A DNA stretch of 34,222 nucleotides, taken from Candidatus Brocadiaceae bacterium (GTDB lineage Bacteria > Planctomycetota > Brocadiia > Brocadiales > Brocadiaceae). Made by a program: the position numbers and the translations under genes. The stretch spans positions 1 through 34,222 of the forward strand of contig JACVXV010000017.1 in NCBI GenBank assembly GCA_015661205.1. The letters are read 5' to 3'. Positions 26,461 to 34,222 of the stretch are shown one piece after another (the first letter of the stretch is position 1; each line of letters opens with the position of its first letter). Under the pieces are notes generated by a model. It searched no databases and was not told the origin of the DNA. It worked only from the letters and a program-made list of their open reading frames with translations.

Positions 26461-27504
26461 CTACCGGTTTTCAAATTCTGACATAGTCTTTTTCGGTTTG
26501 AAGAAATAGATGCACAAGCAAGCGGCTACGCCAAGCCAAATTTGTATTACCACGATGTAGTAAATAAACCCTCTAGCCATCTTACCGAAGTAAGGTTTTT
26601 CAATCGTTACTTGAGCATACTTTTTCTTTGGGTCTCTAAACAAGGCCGAACCGACGCTTTTGAATGGTTTGAAAAGGTCTTTATATGCAGGGTCTTTCTT
26701 GTCGATCTTTATATATGCCGATTTGTAGTCGGGATCGAGCTTTATGGACGACCGTAAGTCTGTAAGCACGCTGAGTTGCTCTTTCGGTGTTCCTTCCTGA
26801 GGCTTTAATTCCCGCATTATCGGGGGCTTTTTCCCCAGGGCTACAAGAGACCTTGATTCCTCCGGTGTTGGTATCGCCGGTTTTGCAGCTTCCGGTTTCT
26901 CCTTTTTTTCGACCAGTTCAACCGGCCGGGACACGATAACCTTTTTCTCCACTGGATCCGCTTCTGGAGGCCTTACGACAACGGGCTTACGTTCTTCCTT
27001 CACAGGCTCCGGTTCCGGTTTTGGCTTCTCTACTTGTTCCTTAGGCGGTGGTGGAGGGGTAACGGGTTTTGCCACCTGCGGTGCGCCTCCGCCTCCCATA
27101 GACTGCATCCGCTCTTCGATTAACTTTTTATATTTGGCAAGCTCTTCCTCTGCCCTGTCATTCATCCCTAATTTTTTATACGCCAACCATAACCGCTGGT
27201 AGGCCTCAACGTATTCAGGCTTGATTTTGGTGACCTTGGTAAATTCCTTAACGGCGTCGTCAAACATATTTTGGCGAAAGTAGATGCTCCCCATCCCAAA
27301 ATGGGCTTCGGCGTGGTCAGGGGTAATTGCGACGACCTTTTTCAACACTTCCAGGGACTGCTCCAATTTGCCTAGCTTGTACTGATTATAGGCTTCAAGG
27401 TAGAGTTTATTGGATTCTTCATCTTCTGCGGCAAACAATATCTGAGCCTGCATGATACCCGCAATTACGACCGTCAGGAAAATTAAAAATAGGTTTTTCT
27501 TCAT
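26461..27504 (-). CDS. TPR protein with signal/anchor, proline-rich linker and C-terminal membrane helix
   Basis: From the ATG at 27504 (a TTG at 27522 is the alternative) the protein has 347 residues. It opens with MKKNLFLIFLTVVIAGIMQAQ, a signal peptide or anchor. Three TPR units follow at about 30-130 (for example SLEVLKKVVAITPDHAEAHF, then AVKEFTKVTKIKPEYVEAY). Next is a proline- and charge-rich linker at about 145-215 with repeated KPEPEP and VEKK phrases, then a conserved-looking segment. A membrane helix at about 310-333 (GFIYYIVVIQIWLGVAACLC) comes before a short basic tail. It probably acts as an envelope scaffold. The TPR part is related to the 140-residue protein encoded at 28047. 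The function is unknown. Confidence 0.8.
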   Translation of the reverse strand: MKKNLFLIFLTVVIAGIMQAQILFAAEDEESNKLYLEAYNQYKLGKLEQSLEVLKKVVAITPDHAEAHFGMGSIYFRQNMFDDAVKEFTKVTKIKPEYVEAYQRLWLAYKKLGMNDRAEEELAKYKKLIEERMQSMGGGGAPQVAKPVTPPPPPKEQVEKPKPEPEPVKEERKPVVVRPPEADPVEKKVIVSRPVELVEKKEKPEAAKPAIPTPEESRSLVALGKKPPIMRELKPQEGTPKEQLSVLTDLRSSIKLDPDYKSAYIKIDKKDPAYKDLFKPFKSVGSALFRDPKKKYAQVTIEKPYFGKMARGFIYYIVVIQIWLGVAACLCIYFFKPKKTMSEFENR

Positions 27505-28046
27505 AGTCAAGAATGATAACAATTATTTACCGTTTTGAGAAATAAATTTAGGAGTATGTATCATAATTTTAACGAATGCCATGCCTTCCTACCATTATCA
27601 TCAGGGCGAAAGCCCATTTCAGTGGTCATCACGAACCCCAGCCTAAAGGCTGGGGTTAATCGCCGGATATTTGAACAAAAGCACTACGGCATCCAACAAC
27701 GTACCGTCCATCACGAACCGCAGCCCAAAGGCTGGAGTAATGGCTGAAGACTTGGGCGCAAGCGCTAAGGGTCATCCACGAACTGCCGGTCATTAACCCC
27801 AGCCTTGAGGGCTGGGGCGCCGGACACACGCCAAACCCTGGCTTTAGCCCTGACGGCACGCAGCTTGGTATTCTTCACGCTTCGTCCATGCTCTTGAGTA
27901 ACTGGCCACCTCGTTTGTCTGCCTTTTCATTTCTTAGCTTAAAACGCCTGCCACTCCCCACCCGACGACGAGGGACAGTGGTCTGCCATATTCCTGTAAC
28001 TTTCGTACCGTTGTTGGTCACGAGGCGCGGACAAACAAGGTTTGTC
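27505..28046. repeat. Palindrome cluster between the two TPR genes
   Basis: This gap of about 540 bases has no convincing gene. It contains an 11-bp perfect hairpin around CCCCAGCC at 27634-27657, a weaker copy near 27720-27735, and CCCCAGCC/GGCTGGGG at 27797-27817, all of one repeat type. GGACAAAC/GTTTGTCC at 28029-28047 closes the gap and overlaps the last base of the next gene's stop. A short minus-strand stretch near 27875-27960 encodes a basic peptide that I take as non-coding or a remnant. Confidence 0.6.
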
Positions 28047-28469
28047 CTACTTTTTGCTTCCCGAAAGTTTTTCGTATGATGCAAGCGCTTTTTTCGCCTC
28101 TTCTTCCAACCCCTTTTTCTTGTAAACCAGGTACAATTCCTGGTAAATGCTGGTTAGTTCCGGGTTAATGGTCAATGCGGACTTAAACTCGGTAATCGCC
28201 TCGTCGAGCATGCCCTTTCTTGCGTACAACATGCCCAACGCTACACGCGCCTCCGCGTACATGGGGTTTTTATTCAGCGTTTCTTTTAATGCTGCAACGG
28301 CATTATCGACCTTGCCATCCGGCAATTGTTGGATGCTCTGCTCCAACGTCTGAAGGCTCGACTTATTCATTGCGCTGTGCCTATTTTTCAAATAGATAAA
28401 TGAGCTAATGGAAATCAAAAGCAATATCAGGGCAGCGCCGATAAAGAGCATGAACAGTTTGTTTTTCAT
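28047..28469 (-). CDS. Small membrane-anchored TPR protein
   Basis: The 140-residue protein has an N-terminal membrane helix at about 5-28 (LFMLFIGAALILLLISISSF) with lysines in front, so the rest probably lies outside the cytoplasm. Two full TPR units and a partial one follow (AVAALKETLNKNPMYAEARV; AITEFKSALTINPELTSIYQ). The repeat region aligns well with the TPR part of the protein at 26461-27504, so the two are paralogues. It begins 37 bases after the aspS stop on the same strand and is probably co-transcribed with it. A hairpin directly after its stop may end the message. The role is unknown. Confidence 0.78.
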   Translation of the reverse strand: MKNKLFMLFIGAALILLLISISSFIYLKNRHSAMNKSSLQTLEQSIQQLPDGKVDNAVAALKETLNKNPMYAEARVALGMLYARKGMLDEAITEFKSALTINPELTSIYQELYLVYKKKGLEEEAKKALASYEKLSGSKK

Positions 28470-28506
28470 AATGATTGTTTTGCGCGAAAATGGTCTCTGT
28501 TTTTTG

Positions 28507-30270
28507 TTAAAGCGTCCGTATACCTAATTCTTTCAACTGTTGCGGGTCCACCTCCGACGGCGCCTCGGTCATAAGACACGTAGCCTTTTGTGTTTTTGGG
28601 AATGCAATGACCTCGCGGATATCGTCAAGCTGCAAGAGTAGCGTTACCATGCGGTCTACTCCCAGCGCTATTCCGCCGTGAGGAGGCGCGCCATACTTTA
28701 ACGCATCCAACAAAAACCCGAATTTCTTGTGGGCGCTTTCGTCGTCTATACCGAGAAGACGGAAGACCCTTTTTTGTATTTCCGGGGTATGGATACGGAT
28801 GCTTCCTCCGCCCAATTCCACGCCGTTGAGCACCAGGTCGTAAGCACGCGCCTTGACATCCAAAGGCTTCTCTTCCATAAGGGGAAGGTCTTTGGGATGT
28901 GGGGAGGTAAAGGGGTGGTGAAGCGCCTCGTACCGTTTCATATCTTCATTGTAATCAAACAAGGGGAAATCCACAACCCATGAAAAATTAAACACCGTGG
29001 TGTCGATAAGTTTGTTTTTATGCCCCAAATGCAGCCTGAGTTGGGCGAGCGATTGGTTAACCACCTTGGGTTTGTCGGCAACAAAAAGGAGCAAATCCCC
29101 TTTCTTTGCCTCCATATACGCCTGCAGCTTTTGCAGGGTTTCTGCCGGGAAAAATTTTGCTATCGAAGAGGTGAGTCCGCTATCCTCTACCTTGAACCAA
29201 GCCAGCCCTTTGGCACCAAACTGGGCTACAAAGGCAGTTAAATCGTCGATGTCTTTCCTCGAATAATGGCCACAACCGACGGCATTGATACCCCGTACCA
29301 GGCCACCTGACTTAAGCGTTTCAAGAAACACCTTGAACTCGGATTTTTGAATAATATCGGATACGTTTTTTATTTTCAGGCCAAAACGCAGGTCAGGTGC
29401 GTCGCATCCATACGAGGTCATTGCCTCATCATAAGAAATCCTGGGGAAAGGCACGGTGACCTTCTTTTCGAGGACGCGCTCGAAAATAGTCGCCATAAGC
29501 CCCTCAATGACCTGGATAATGTCGTTTTCATCCACGAACGACATTTCCATATCCATTTGAGTGAACTCCGGCTGCCGTTGGGCGCGGAGGTCTTCGTCAC
29601 GAAAACACCGCACAATCTGGAAATACCGGTCATACCCCGCCACCATAAGTATCTGCTTAAAAAGCTGCGGCGACTGGGGCAGCGCGTAAAACTTTCCCAG
29701 ATTAACCCTGCTTGGCACCAGATAGTCCCTTGCCCCTTCCGGCGTGCTTTTTGTCAGCACGGGAGTTTCAATGTCAACGAAATTGAGGCGGTCGAGGTAC
29801 TCGCGTATTGTTTGGCAAATCTTGTGGTGGAAGGTCAGCCGCCTCTGCATCAAAGGCCTTCTGAGATCAAGGTAGCGATGCTTCAACCGCAATTCCAGCG
29901 ATACGTTGTTATCGTCAACGATGTCAAAGGGGGGTGTTTCCGACTTGTTCAACAGATCGAGGGTATCCACATAGACCTCAATCTCCCCCGTTGCAAGGTT
30001 GGGATTTGACGTGCCGAACGGTCTGGCGGCAACCTGCCCCTGCACGGCGATTACGTATTCGGGACGCAACTGCTGCGCAAGCTCAAAGAATTCCTTTCCC
30101 CTGTCAGGATTGAAGACTACCTGGGTAACGCCGTACCGGTCCCGCAAATCAATAAAAATCAACCCGCCATGGTCACGGATACTGCTTGCCCAGCCCGACA
30201 GGGTTACGGTGGATTTTACGTCTTTGCCGCGTAATTGGCCACAGGTATGTGTTCGCTTCAATGTTGACAT
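28507..30270 (-). CDS. aspS: Aspartyl-tRNA synthetase
   Basis: AspRS charges tRNA-Asp; in organisms without AsnRS it also mis-charges tRNA-Asn for the amidotransferase route. The 587-residue protein is of the bacterial type with an N-terminal OB-fold (RDHGGLIFIDLRDRYG). QSPQLFKQ is the flipping loop, FRDEDLRAQRQPEFTQMD is motif 2, and a GAD insertion spans about 290-420. GGIALGVDRMV near the end is motif 3. All expected motifs are present. The start is ATG with GGAG upstream. The downstream TPR gene is probably in the same transcript, and hisS lies 138 bases upstream, with a hairpin repeat between. Confidence 0.97.
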   Translation of the reverse strand: MSTLKRTHTCGQLRGKDVKSTVTLSGWASSIRDHGGLIFIDLRDRYGVTQVVFNPDRGKEFFELAQQLRPEYVIAVQGQVAARPFGTSNPNLATGEIEVYVDTLDLLNKSETPPFDIVDDNNVSLELRLKHRYLDLRRPLMQRRLTFHHKICQTIREYLDRLNFVDIETPVLTKSTPEGARDYLVPSRVNLGKFYALPQSPQLFKQILMVAGYDRYFQIVRCFRDEDLRAQRQPEFTQMDMEMSFVDENDIIQVIEGLMATIFERVLEKKVTVPFPRISYDEAMTSYGCDAPDLRFGLKIKNVSDIIQKSEFKVFLETLKSGGLVRGINAVGCGHYSRKDIDDLTAFVAQFGAKGLAWFKVEDSGLTSSIAKFFPAETLQKLQAYMEAKKGDLLLFVADKPKVVNQSLAQLRLHLGHKNKLIDTTVFNFSWVVDFPLFDYNEDMKRYEALHHPFTSPHPKDLPLMEEKPLDVKARAYDLVLNGVELGGGSIRIHTPEIQKRVFRLLGIDDESAHKKFGFLLDALKYGAPPHGGIALGVDRMVTLLLQLDDIREVIAFPKTQKATCLMTEAPSEVDPQQLKELGIRTL

Positions 30271-30408
30271 GTATTAACCATCTCCACTCGATATTTAGTA
30301 GGTCAACCGTCCCCGGTTGACAGTATGATTTTTCCTTGTTCCTCTGAATAAGGAATTTTGTTATGACAAGCGGGGACGCTTATCCTACCAATGAAAAAAA
30401 GGGCAAAC
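30271..30408. repeat. Hairpin repeat between hisS and aspS
   Basis: GTCAACCG (30302-30309) pairs with CGGTTGAC (30314-30321) around a four-base C-rich loop. A related GGGGACG-containing stretch, reversed, lies near 30369-30386. It looks like a dispersed palindromic element. It partly separates the two synthetase genes. Confidence 0.5.
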
Positions 30409-31740
30409 TCAACACTTGGAGGGCGTATGCCTTCCGAGCAACCACGTGAGGACGTCGCTTTGTTTCATGGTGACCTCTTCACTCGTTTCCATAAGCTTGA
30501 TCTTAACGTCGCCGCGCGCGGATTCGTCAGGCCCCAGCATAATCACGTATTTTGCACCCACCTTGTTGGCCGTGCGCATCTGAGCCTTGATGCTCCTTCC
30601 CTCATAATCAAAATCTGCGGACAGGTCGGATTTTCTTATCATGTTCAGAAGGTGAAAACTCTGCTTTTTCGTCTCTTCACCCATAGAAATAATATACACC
30701 AGCGGTGAAGAGCAGAGCATATCCTGGGCAACGGGCTTGTTTTTCTTTGCCATGACGTTTTCTATTGCCAGAATGGTCGCCTCCATTCCTATAGCGAACC
30801 CAACCGAACCGATGGAGGGGCCTCCGATATCCGCAATCAGATTATCGTACCGGCCTCCCGCGCAGATAGCGTCGCGCGCCCCCAGCGATGAGTGGCTGAT
30901 TTCATAGACAGTCTTTGTATAGTAATCCAATCCCCGCACCAGGTGTGCGTCTGCAATATATGGAATGCCGATCTCCAACAGCGCCTCCCTTACCGACTTG
31001 GCGTGTACCTGACACTCTACGCATAAATAGTCGTTAATCGATGGCATGTGGTAGCTGATCGCCTTACACTTCTCGTTCTTGCAATCGAGTATGCGAAATA
31101 CGTTTCGATTGAGACGTGACTGGCAAAGTTCGCACAACCCCTTTTCATGTTCACAAAGCTTTTCTTTGAGGATATTTCGAAAGACGGGCCTGCATTTTTC
31201 ACATCCGATGGAATTGATCTTGACCTTGTATCCTTCAAGGCCGATGCGGTCGAATATCCGGGTGGCGACGCTGATCGTTTCCACGTCGAGCAACGGATCG
31301 TTAGCGCCAACAGCCTCAATGCCCATCTGATGGAATTGACGAAGCCTTCCGGCCTGGGGGCGTTCTTTTCTGAATTGCGGCCCGATATAGTAGAACTTCT
31401 GAAACTTTTTTATCTTATGCAACTCGTACTCTAAATAAGCGCGCATCACCGGCGCCGTGCTTTCAGGGCGAAGCGTTATGCTGGAGTCTTCGCTGTCGGC
31501 AAAGGTATACATTTCCTTTTCAACAATATCGGTAACCTCTCCAATGCTCCTGACAAACAAACGGGTGTCTTCAAAAACCGGCGTGCGTATCTCGTAATAT
31601 CCGCAAAGGTCAAACACCTGCCGTCCGGTATTCTCAAGCAATCTCCACAGTTCCCATTTTCCCGGCAACACGTCCTCGGTGCCTCTGGGCGCTTTAAAGA
31701 CGTAGTCGTTTTTCTTCTCCGTCTTTGTCGTTACATCCAT
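30409..31740 (-). CDS. hisS: Histidyl-tRNA synthetase
   Basis: HisRS charges tRNA-His. I start at the ATG at 31740, where TAGGA sits about nine bases upstream; this gives 443 residues. A longer open frame to 31908 adds a stretch with no family match. Motifs: PRGTEDVLPGKWELW at the N-terminus, RPESTAPVMRAY and FRKERPQAGRLRQFHQMG (motif 2 region), LVRGLDYYTKTVYEI (histidine-binding) and the YDNLIADIGGPSIGSVGFAIG motif 3 region. The C-terminal anticodon-binding domain covers about 340-435. A cysteine-rich stretch around residues 195-250 (CEKC, CELC, CKNEKC, CVEC) is an insertion-domain zinc-ribbon look; this variant is known in some HisRS. The call is certain. Confidence 0.96.
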   Translation of the reverse strand: MDVTTKTEKKNDYVFKAPRGTEDVLPGKWELWRLLENTGRQVFDLCGYYEIRTPVFEDTRLFVRSIGEVTDIVEKEMYTFADSEDSSITLRPESTAPVMRAYLEYELHKIKKFQKFYYIGPQFRKERPQAGRLRQFHQMGIEAVGANDPLLDVETISVATRIFDRIGLEGYKVKINSIGCEKCRPVFRNILKEKLCEHEKGLCELCQSRLNRNVFRILDCKNEKCKAISYHMPSINDYLCVECQVHAKSVREALLEIGIPYIADAHLVRGLDYYTKTVYEISHSSLGARDAICAGGRYDNLIADIGGPSIGSVGFAIGMEATILAIENVMAKKNKPVAQDMLCSSPLVYIISMGEETKKQSFHLLNMIRKSDLSADFDYEGRSIKAQMRTANKVGAKYVIMLGPDESARGDVKIKLMETSEEVTMKQSDVLTWLLGRHTPSKC

Positions 31741-31953
31741 AGAACTCATTCCTATCAATTTTAAACGATATACAAAAGTAACAATTATATCACTCATGAC
31801 ACAATATGCAAGGCTTTTTGAGGGGCGACACAAATACCTCAAACGTTTTTGTTTACCATCAAAAGATGCCGAAGTAGCGCGGGCTTCCAGCCTGCCGGTT
31901 CCTTTCATTAAACGAATGCAGGCTGGAAGCCTGCGCTACCTGGACAGCCATTC
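31741..31953. repeat. Long hairpin between hisS and the ABC ATPase
   Basis: Bases 31874-31895 and 31918-31939 are inverted copies with 21 of 22 matches and a 22-base loop. The core is GGCTTCCAGCCTGC, a repeat type common in environmental genomes. No T-run follows. The gap otherwise holds the hisS leader and no gene. Confidence 0.65.
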
Positions 31954-32640
31954 TCAGGTATTGAGAATGCCTTTTTCGAGCCTTCTGATAAGGTGGGACT
32001 TTTCTGCTGCGTGGGGGTCGTGGGTAACCATGATGATGGTCTTGCCAAAAGATTGGTTTAGATTGCTCAAAAGCGACAACACCTCCCCGGCTGATTTTCC
32101 GTCAAGGTCGCCGGTGGGTTCGTCCGCTACAAGGATGGTGGGATCGGTGACAATTGCGCGGGCGATGGCGACACGTTGCTGCTGACCACCTGACAATTGA
32201 GACGGGTAATGGTCTATCCTGTCCTCAAGGCCAACCATCTGAAGTGCCGTTGACACGTGTTCGCACCTGTCCTTCCTGGAGAGCCCCGTTAATAGAAGGG
32301 GTAGCTCCACGTTCTCAAAGGCGGTAAGCACGGGTATCAGGTTGTAAAATTGGAAGATAAACCCGACGTTGGCCGCCCGCCAGCGGGCAAGCTCGCTTTC
32401 CGTCAGGGTGGTGACATCAATCCCGCCTATCTTTATAGTACCGCTGTCCGTTTTGTCGATGCCTGCAATAAGGTTTAGCAGGGTGCTTTTGCCGGACCCC
32501 GACGGCCCCATTAACGCCAGAAACTCACCCTCAGGTATGTCAAAACTGATGTTTTCTAAAACGGGAATCACCTGTGTTCCACGGCGGTACGACTTCGAGA
32601 GATTCCGTATTTCAACGATTGGCTGTCTTTTGTTTTCCAT
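31954..32640 (-). CDS. ABC transporter ATP-binding protein, LolD/MacB type
   Basis: This 228-residue ATPase powers a transporter of the LolCDE/MacB/FtsE class, which moves lipoproteins or other substrates without true import. I start at the ATG at 32640 (MENKRQPIVEIRNLSKSYRRG), the usual family start; a longer frame to 32727 adds a short hydrophobic stretch of doubtful reality. Walker A is GPSGSGKST (45-53), the Q-loop glutamine is Q97, the signature is LSGGQ (149-153), Walker B is ILVADEPT (169-176) with E174, and THDPHAA gives the switch histidine. No permease gene lies next to it: hisS is 213 bases downstream and a divergent damaged hsdM lies upstream. It is therefore an orphan ATPase in this window, or its partner lies elsewhere. 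Confidence 0.9.
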   Translation of the reverse strand: MENKRQPIVEIRNLSKSYRRGTQVIPVLENISFDIPEGEFLALMGPSGSGKSTLLNLIAGIDKTDSGTIKIGGIDVTTLTESELARWRAANVGFIFQFYNLIPVLTAFENVELPLLLTGLSRKDRCEHVSTALQMVGLEDRIDHYPSQLSGGQQQRVAIARAIVTDPTILVADEPTGDLDGKSAGEVLSLLSNLNQSFGKTIIMVTHDPHAAEKSHLIRRLEKGILNT

Positions 32641-32907
32641 AAAAAGGTATAGTAACATGCTAAACAATATTTTGGTAACATAAAAACTTTTCATGTTTTG
32701 ACCAATTTCTCGATATGGCATTTGCACGATTTACCAATAATGGGGAAAAAGTATTTTCCTATCATCTCCCCCAAATAACATCCTCTTTCTTGTTTATTGC
32801 TGCTAAAATGATATACCCAATTAGGCAACACAACCCCCACGCCTCAAAGGTGTATCGCATCCTTGCGGCGCGCAAGAGAAAAGAAATTGTAACCATAGAG
32901 GTAAGAC
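32641..32907. other. Divergent gap before hsdM
   Basis: This 267-base gap should hold promoters for the ABC gene and hsdM. GAGGTAAGAC before the hsdM ATG is a plausible ribosome site. I see no strong -35/-10 pair and no repeat. Confidence 0.4.
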
Positions 32908-33894
32908 ATGTTTGAGCAGACCTTCAAGAATATTGATGACATTCTCCACAAAGACGCCGGATACAGTAGCGAACTGGATTATGTGGAGCAGACTTCCTGG
33001 ATGCTTTTCCTGAAATATCCGGACGACTTTGAAAAAGACAATAAGACTCCCGCAGAATTGGCAGGACAAACCTACACACCGATTATCAGCAAGGAATACC
33101 GCTGGAATGTATGGGCTGCCCCCAAAAAAGGCGGAAAACTCGATCATCATTCGGCGCGGACCGGCGATGACCTCAAGGATTTTGTAGATCATAAACTGTT
33201 CCCCTATTTAAAGAAGTTTAAGACGGAAGCGGAAAGCCCGGACACAATTGAATACAAGGTAGGCAAAATCTTTTATGAACTGAAAAACAAGCTACAGAGC
33301 GGATACAACCTCCGCGAAGTCCTCAGCATGATCAATGAGCTTCGCTTTCAGTCACGGGCAGAAAAGCACGAGACGAGCCACCTGTACGAAGGTAAAATCC
33401 AGATTTTAAAAGCGGGCGGCCGCGCGGGCGTAGTTATCAAGAACACCTTTTTGTCCAATACCGATAACGCCTCGGTGAGCCTGCGCAAACTCCTTCTGGA
33501 AAGCTGCAATCTCCGTACCATGCTTGACCTTCCCGGCGGAATATTCTCCGGCGCTTGTGTGAAGACGGTGGTGCTTTTTTTTGAAAAGGGTGCGCCCACA
33601 CAAAAGGTCTGGTTTTATCAGCTCAACCTTGACCGCAACCTCGGCAAGACCAATCCGCTGAATGAAGATGACTTGGCTGATTTTGTGGCGTTGCAAAGTA
33701 CCAAAGCCGATTCGGAAAACTCCTGGTCGGTGAATGTGGCCGATGTGGATAAAACCACATTCGACCTGTCGGTGAAGAATCCGCGTAAAAAGGATGAAAT
33801 GGCGCTGCGTGAACCCGGAAAAATTCTGGATGAGATGAAGGCGCTGGATGAAGAAGCGGCGGGAATCGTTAAGAAAATCAAGGGGATATTATGA
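32908..33894 (+). pseudogene. hsdM: Type I restriction-modification methyltransferase subunit with catalytic core deleted in frame
   Basis: HsdM normally binds SAM and methylates adenine as part of the HsdRMS complex, and is around 500 residues long. This frame has 328. Residues 1-163 are the helical N-terminal domain (FLKYPDDFEKD, FRWNVWA-like, FQSRAEKHETSHLYEGKI). At about residue 164 it jumps straight to LKAGGRAGVVIKNTFLSNT, which in intact proteins comes after the catalytic core, and from there the C-terminal part is complete. The SAM-binding DPACGSG-type motif, the GEYYTPR motif and the NPPF catalytic motif are all absent. The frame stays open over the junction near 33397-33405. It cannot methylate; it might still fold as a partner, or it may be dead. 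Its stop overlaps the next start (ATGA). Confidence 0.85.
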
Positions 33895-34034
33895 AAAACA
33901 CATTAGCTGTCTTTGAAAATTTCAAAATCCGCAGGATTTACGATGAAAAATCCGAAACTTGGTTTTTCCCGGTTGTGGATATTATTCAGGTGTTAACCCG
34001 ACCTTCGCAATTCGAGGGGTATACGAGCCGCTAA
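33891..34034 (+). pseudogene. Bro-N-type protein gene cut off by a repeat
   Basis: The ATG overlaps the hsdM stop. The first 36 codons give MKNTLAVFENFKIRRIYDEK and then a segment ending VVDIIQVLT, the start of a Bro-N (phage antirepressor/BRO) domain, which often sits inside type I restriction loci. After VLT the sequence enters the 79-base repeat at 33994, and eleven repeat-encoded codons lead to a TAA at 34032. The domain is normally about 100 residues, so this copy is truncated. Confidence 0.75.
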
Positions 34035-34072
34035 GCCAGTAAATTCAAGGGGTCATGTAAAAAGGTCGACAC
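33994..34072. repeat. 79-bp direct repeat, copy 1
   Basis: It matches 34144-34222 with one mismatch (A at 34069 against G at 34219). It begins exactly where the Bro-N reading frame loses its family match, so it marks an insertion border. The copies are 150 bases apart start to start. Confidence 0.9.
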
Positions 34073-34143
34073 TACAGACCCGTTTGTCCGGTGGTATAAA
34101 CTTTGGGCGGCGGTTGATCGGGAAGCGACAATCCCAGTTGCGC
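34073..34143. other. 71-base segment between the direct repeats
   Basis: Together with one repeat copy it makes a 150-base unit. It is GC-richer than its surroundings and holds no gene. It could be the unique part of a tandem unit or the end region of a mobile element. Confidence 0.5.
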
Positions 34144-34222
34144 TAACCCGACCTTCGCAATTCGAGGGGTATACGAGCCGCTAAGCCAGTAAATTCAAGG
34201 GGTCATGTAAAAAGGTCGGCAC
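34144..34222. repeat. 79-bp direct repeat, copy 2, runs to the window end
   Basis: It is identical to copy 1 except for one base. The match continues to the last base of the window, so the real repeat may be longer, and a tandem array or an insertion sequence may follow. Confidence 0.9.

Noticed and set aside
27875-28084. 69-codon basic minus-strand frame between the TPR genes
   Set aside because: It overlaps the end of the second TPR gene and repeat DNA, has no clear ribosome site and no domain match.
29347-30009. 220-codon open frame on the plus strand
   Set aside because: It is fully antisense to aspS, whose motifs are complete; its translation has no domain features.
33994-34222. Integron attC sites
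   Set aside because: The repeat borders do not show the GTTRRRY/RYYYAAC core sites, and no cassette gene lies between the copies.

Overview
The window reads as a chromosomal segment of an environmental, probably anaerobic, planctomycete-like bacterium. The closest match I can suggest is the anammox order Brocadiales (Kuenenia/Brocadia/Jettenia type), at about 0.6 confidence. The reasons are a c-type tetrahaem protein fused to a phosphoesterase-like domain, a DUF1573 protein, an archaeal-type PEP carboxylase in a bacterium, an SbtA/SbtB bicarbonate-uptake pair, a full glycogen cluster, and many intergenic palindromic repeats. No rRNA, tRNA, CRISPR array or complete insertion sequence was seen.

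Region 1 (59-10624, all minus strand) is a glycogen block. In transcription order it holds a phosphoesterase-like/tetrahaem cytochrome protein, a GH57 alpha-glucan enzyme, a GalT-family nucleotidylyltransferase overlapping glgA, then a sensor kinase, a stand-alone receiver and glgC spaced by 23 and 20 bases, and finally a YqhA-type membrane protein. A 310-base palindromic element lies between glgA and the kinase, and its outer arm encodes the last residues and stop codon of glgA.

Region 2 (10812-14706) has a coiled-coil PD-(D/E)XK-like protein, a DUF1573 protein, about 1.2 kb of repeat-rich DNA with gene remnants, and argC. Region 3 (14758-21222) is housekeeping: uppP, pgsA, rimO, pgi and an archaeal-type ppc. 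Region 4 (21361-24577, minus) has a polytopic membrane protein and a tightly overlapped sbtA-sbtB-purN run. Region 5 (25273-32640) has a polyprenyl-phosphate sugar transferase, two related TPR proteins, aspS, hisS and a LolD-type ABC ATPase.

Region 6 (32908-34222) is a damaged type I restriction-modification edge. Its hsdM-like frame is open but has lost the whole SAM-binding and catalytic core by an in-frame deletion. A Bro-N-type gene overlapping it is cut off after about 36 codons by a 79-base repeat, which recurs 150 bases later and runs off the window.

The carbon genes fit together: bicarbonate entry (SbtA/B), carboxylation of PEP (Ppc), sugar-phosphate interconversion (Pgi), ADP-glucose formation (GlgC), polymerisation (GlgA) and remodelling (GH57). 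The most unusual points are the two-component pair inside the glycogen operon, the cytochrome/phosphoesterase fusion beside it, the gutted HsdM with its interrupted neighbour, and the palindromic element ending glgA.
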